Positions 30,904-32,598 of a stretch of DNA of 32,598 nucleotides are shown here, piece after piece (the first letter of the stretch is position 1; every line of letters starts with the position of its first letter). The stretch is taken from the NCBI GenBank assembly GCA_003244145.1, contig QHBM01000084.1:72871-105468 (forward strand), read 5' to 3'. Source of the stretch: Chthoniobacterales bacterium. Lineage in GTDB: Bacteria > Verrucomicrobiota > Verrucomicrobiia > Chthoniobacterales > UBA10450. The notes beneath the pieces are model-generated. The model was not told where the DNA came from. It did not search any database and worked only from the letters and a program-made list of their open reading frames with translations. Both the position numbers and the translations under genes were made by a program.

Positions 30904-31857
30904 TCAATTCCGCGGCATCATCACGCGCAACAGCGAAACATTTTTGCCTTTGGGCCGGAGTACACGGTCCTTCAATTGCGTCGGCACGAGAAAGAAATCG
31001 CCCGGTTTGAACTGGCGCTCGCAGCATTCGAGCTCGCCCGTCAGACAAACCACGATTGCGAAACGTTCCGGCTCTGCGATCTCGCGTTCCTCTGCAAGAA
31101 TCCATTTATCGATCTCGAAAGACGGATGCCTAACGAGTGATTCGCCCTTTGCTTTCAGCAGCGCCGGTTCGTCATCGCCGAAGTCGATGCACTGTAGGGC
31201 TTCGACAATATGCATTTCGCGGCGGACGCGGCCTTTCTTCACCCGATTCCAATCATACACGCGGTAGGTGGTGTCGCTGTTCTCCTGGATTTCCACGATG
31301 AGATTGCCGCCGCCCAGAGCATGCAGGCGGCCGCTCGGAAGAAAGATTGCGTCGCCTGCCGCGACATCGAGCGAATGGATATTGTGCTCCACCTTTCCCT
31401 CGCTGAGGGCTTTTTTGAAAATCGCGCGTGTCGCACCTTTCTTCACTCCGGCAAATAGCCGCGCTTTTGGGGCGGCGTCGGCGACGTACCAAAGTTCCGA
31501 TTTCGATTCGCCCCCGAGCTCCTTCGCGATTTCGGCCGGAGGATGCACTTGCAGCGAAAGATTTTCCTGCGCATCGAGCAACTTCGCCAAGATCGGAAAC
31601 CGAGGAACGTCCGGCACATCTCCGAAAATTTCCTTCCGATCTTTCATCCAAAGCTGGTGCAGGGTTCGGCCGCGCAACGGCCCTTCGTGCACGACACTCT
31701 GCGCTTCCGGACGATCGACAATTTCCCACGACTCGCCGATGAGCGCCGCTGTGGGCAGGCGTTTTCCGTAGAGCGATTCAAGCCGGCGTCCGCCCCAAAC
31801 CCGCTCCATGAAAATCGGCTCGAAGACGAGCGGTTGGGAAAGTTTGAGAGCGGCCAC
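30904..31857 (-). CDS. manA: Type I mannose-6-phosphate isomerase (short form)
   Basis: The 317-residue product is of the short, Bacillus-type class I phosphomannose isomerase. The start FEPIFMERVWGGRRLESLYG and IGESWEIVDRPE are characteristic. The zinc ligands are visible in SLQVHPP (Q103, H105), SELWYV (E121) and SGRLHALGGG (H179). The C-terminal part is a second cupin-like barrel. The enzyme interconverts fructose 6-phosphate and mannose 6-phosphate, supplying GDP-mannose for polysaccharide and glycan synthesis, or taking mannose into glycolysis. No mannose gene cluster surrounds it. It diverges from the VanZ-like gene with a 23-base gap and converges on the REP-like unit. Confidence 0.94.
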   Translation of the reverse strand: MAALKLSQPLVFEPIFMERVWGGRRLESLYGKRLPTAALIGESWEIVDRPEAQSVVHEGPLRGRTLHQLWMKDRKEIFGDVPDVPRFPILAKLLDAQENLSLQVHPPAEIAKELGGESKSELWYVADAAPKARLFAGVKKGATRAIFKKALSEGKVEHNIHSLDVAAGDAIFLPSGRLHALGGGNLIVEIQENSDTTYRVYDWNRVKKGRVRREMHIVEALQCIDFGDDEPALLKAKGESLVRHPSFEIDKWILAEEREIAEPERFAIVVCLTGELECCERQFKPGDFFLVPTQLKDRVLRPKGKNVSLLRVMMPRN

Positions 31858-31880
31858 GCGGCGAGATTAGCACAACTGCC

Positions 31881-32348
31881 TTGCTTGTGGTTTCGTTTTT
31901 GGTGCGTTTGCTTTTGAAATATTGGCTACCGGTGGTGGCCTGGATGATTTTGCTCTTCGTCGCCTCCGGCGATTTGATGTCGGCCGAGCACACGTCGCGT
32001 TTTATCGGCCCGTTTCTGCGTTGGTTGGTTCCCGATGTTTCCGCAGCGACGGTGGCCTCGTTCCAGCTTGTCGTCCGCAAGTGTGCGCACCTCACGTGCT
32101 ATGCAATTCTGGCGGCCTTGCTCTATCGCGCCTTCCGCCAGGACCAAAAACGCTCAGCGCGCGCCGGCGTTCTCGCTCTTATCGGCGCCGCTATTTACGC
32201 CTCGCTCGATGAATTCCACCAATCGTTTGTTCCCTCGCGAACCGGATCGCCTTGGGACGTAGCGATCGACTGTGCCGGAGCTTTGGCTGGACTGTTGCTC
32301 TACTGGCTCCTCCGCAATCGCAAATCCAATCCGCCTCAGGCGGACTAA
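31881..32348 (+). CDS. VanZ family membrane protein
   Basis: The product is about 155 residues with four hydrophobic helices. The family marks are WLPVVAWMILLFVASGD at the start, VVRKCAHLTCYAILAALLYRA (the usual form is K.aH...Y..L..ll.r), and YASLDEFHQSFVPSRTGSPW, which matches the VanZ motif DE.HQ.F.PgR....D. VanZ itself gives low-level teicoplanin resistance; most homologues are uncharacterised, and resistance should not be assumed. The start is unclear: TTG 31881, GTG 31887 and later codons all lie in or before the first helix. A short frame and a tRNA follow. Confidence 0.88.
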   Translation: MLVVSFLVRLLLKYWLPVVAWMILLFVASGDLMSAEHTSRFIGPFLRWLVPDVSAATVASFQLVVRKCAHLTCYAILAALLYRAFRQDQKRSARAGVLALIGAAIYASLDEFHQSFVPSRTGSPWDVAIDCAGALAGLLLYWLLRNRKSNPPQAD

Positions 32349-32356
32349 AATCGCAA

Positions 32357-32485
32357 ATGGCCCCCGTCCTCCTTCCACGTGATGAGCTCGACGCGATTTG
32401 GCCGAGAACATACGAATATGAATTCGAACGCCTGCCCATCGAAGTCTTGCTGGGCGGCCCGGTGGCGGATTTTTTCGGCGACTGA
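32357..32485 (+). CDS. Possible 42-residue protein
   Basis: An ATG nine bases after the VanZ stop opens a 42-codon frame. It reads MAPVLLPRDELDAIWPRTYE, continues YEFERLPIEVLLGG, and ends PVADFFGD. Composition is protein-like and codon choice fits the neighbours, but no family is recognised and the length is short. It could be a genuine small protein or the leftover of a longer gene. Spacing behind VanZ suggests co-transcription if real. Confidence 0.35.
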   Translation: MAPVLLPRDELDAIWPRTYEYEFERLPIEVLLGGPVADFFGD

Positions 32486-32559
32486 ACGCCGCGCCGTTCC
32501 CTTGACCAATCACCAATCACCGCTCACTATTCACGTCCGCGACAAAGCCGCCGCGACGC

Positions 32560-32598
32560 GGGCCTGTAGCTCAGTTGGTTAGAGCATGCGCTTGATAA
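32560..32598 (+). tRNA. tRNA-Ile (GAT anticodon), 5' part only
   Basis: GGGCCTGTAGCTCAGTTGGT starts the acceptor and D-arm; GAGC closes the D stem, then TGCGC and the loop TTGATAA follow, with anticodon GAT at 32594-32596. The window ends inside the anticodon arm. The sequence matches bacterial tRNA-Ile(GAT). No 16S gene precedes it, so it is not the spacer copy behind a 16S gene inside this window. Confidence 0.92.

Noticed and set aside
31881-32348. Glycopeptide resistance gene from the VanZ similarity.
   Set aside because: No vanHAX or VanRS genes are nearby, and most VanZ-family proteins have no shown role in resistance.
32486-32559. Mobile-element boundary next to tRNA-Ile.
   Set aside because: No integrase, direct repeat of the tRNA 3' end, or composition change is visible; the tRNA 3' half lies outside the window.

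Overview
The window is GC-rich bacterial DNA packed with genes on both strands. I read it as chromosome of a verrucomicrobial bacterium, probably a soil or freshwater Chthoniobacterales-type organism. This is inference. It rests mainly on a secreted protein at 20081-22183 that ends in two copies of an NISTR...VG.G.N..IGG...RGLGPSLAA repeat, which I associate with Verrucomicrobiota. The many exported small proteins, the TonB protein and the short extragenic palindromes fit. No phage, integrase, insertion sequence, CRISPR array or rRNA was seen. No gene-free stretch exceeds 300 bases; the longest, about 277 bases at 28627-28903, holds two adjacent hairpins.

Left part (1-12.9 kb): an exported WD40-like propeller protein; a TetR regulator overlapping a CPBP membrane protease, with a perfect palindromic operator over the TetR start codon; a small exported protein; a receiver-only response regulator; a TonB protein; an M13 zinc peptidase; a glutamate-receptor-like ligand-gated channel gene broken by two single-base frameshifts; a small exported protein; an exported M24 peptidase; an FMN reductase followed by a second CPBP protease; a 50-residue membrane protein; and a DUF72 gene that converges on, and overlaps, a Ku end-joining gene.

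Middle (13.0-20.0 kb): the most coherent block is a tightly packed plus-strand operon for membrane-lipid metabolism. Its order is CDP-alcohol phosphatidyltransferase, CDP-diacylglycerol synthase, lysophosphatidate acyltransferase, an alpha/beta-hydrolase/methyltransferase fusion, a PAP2-like/dual-specificity phosphatase fusion, a small membrane protein and CorA. Apart from the acyltransferase, the first genes match the uncharacterised ynbABCD operon of E. coli in order and architecture. Acyltransferase, CDP-DAG synthase and head-group transferase would together make a phospholipid from lysophosphatidate. The transferase has two of its four signature aspartates replaced by asparagine. A REP-like inverted palindrome follows corA.

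Right part (20.0-32.6 kb): the secreted repeat protein; a membrane protein with a degenerate channel-like pore segment; a ring-cleaving VOC dioxygenase; a DUF4062 protein with a central membrane anchor; a broken S9 peptidase gene; small exported proteins (DUF4019, an Sm-like domain, DUF4864); a YggS PLP protein with a DUF971 gene; a type I mannose-6-phosphate isomerase; a VanZ-like protein; and the 5' half of a tRNA-Ile(GAT) cut by the window edge.

The two broken genes together carry four reading-frame breaks, all equivalent to losing one base modulo three. Three of them fit loss of one base from a short homopolymer, so assembly error must be excluded before either gene is called dead.
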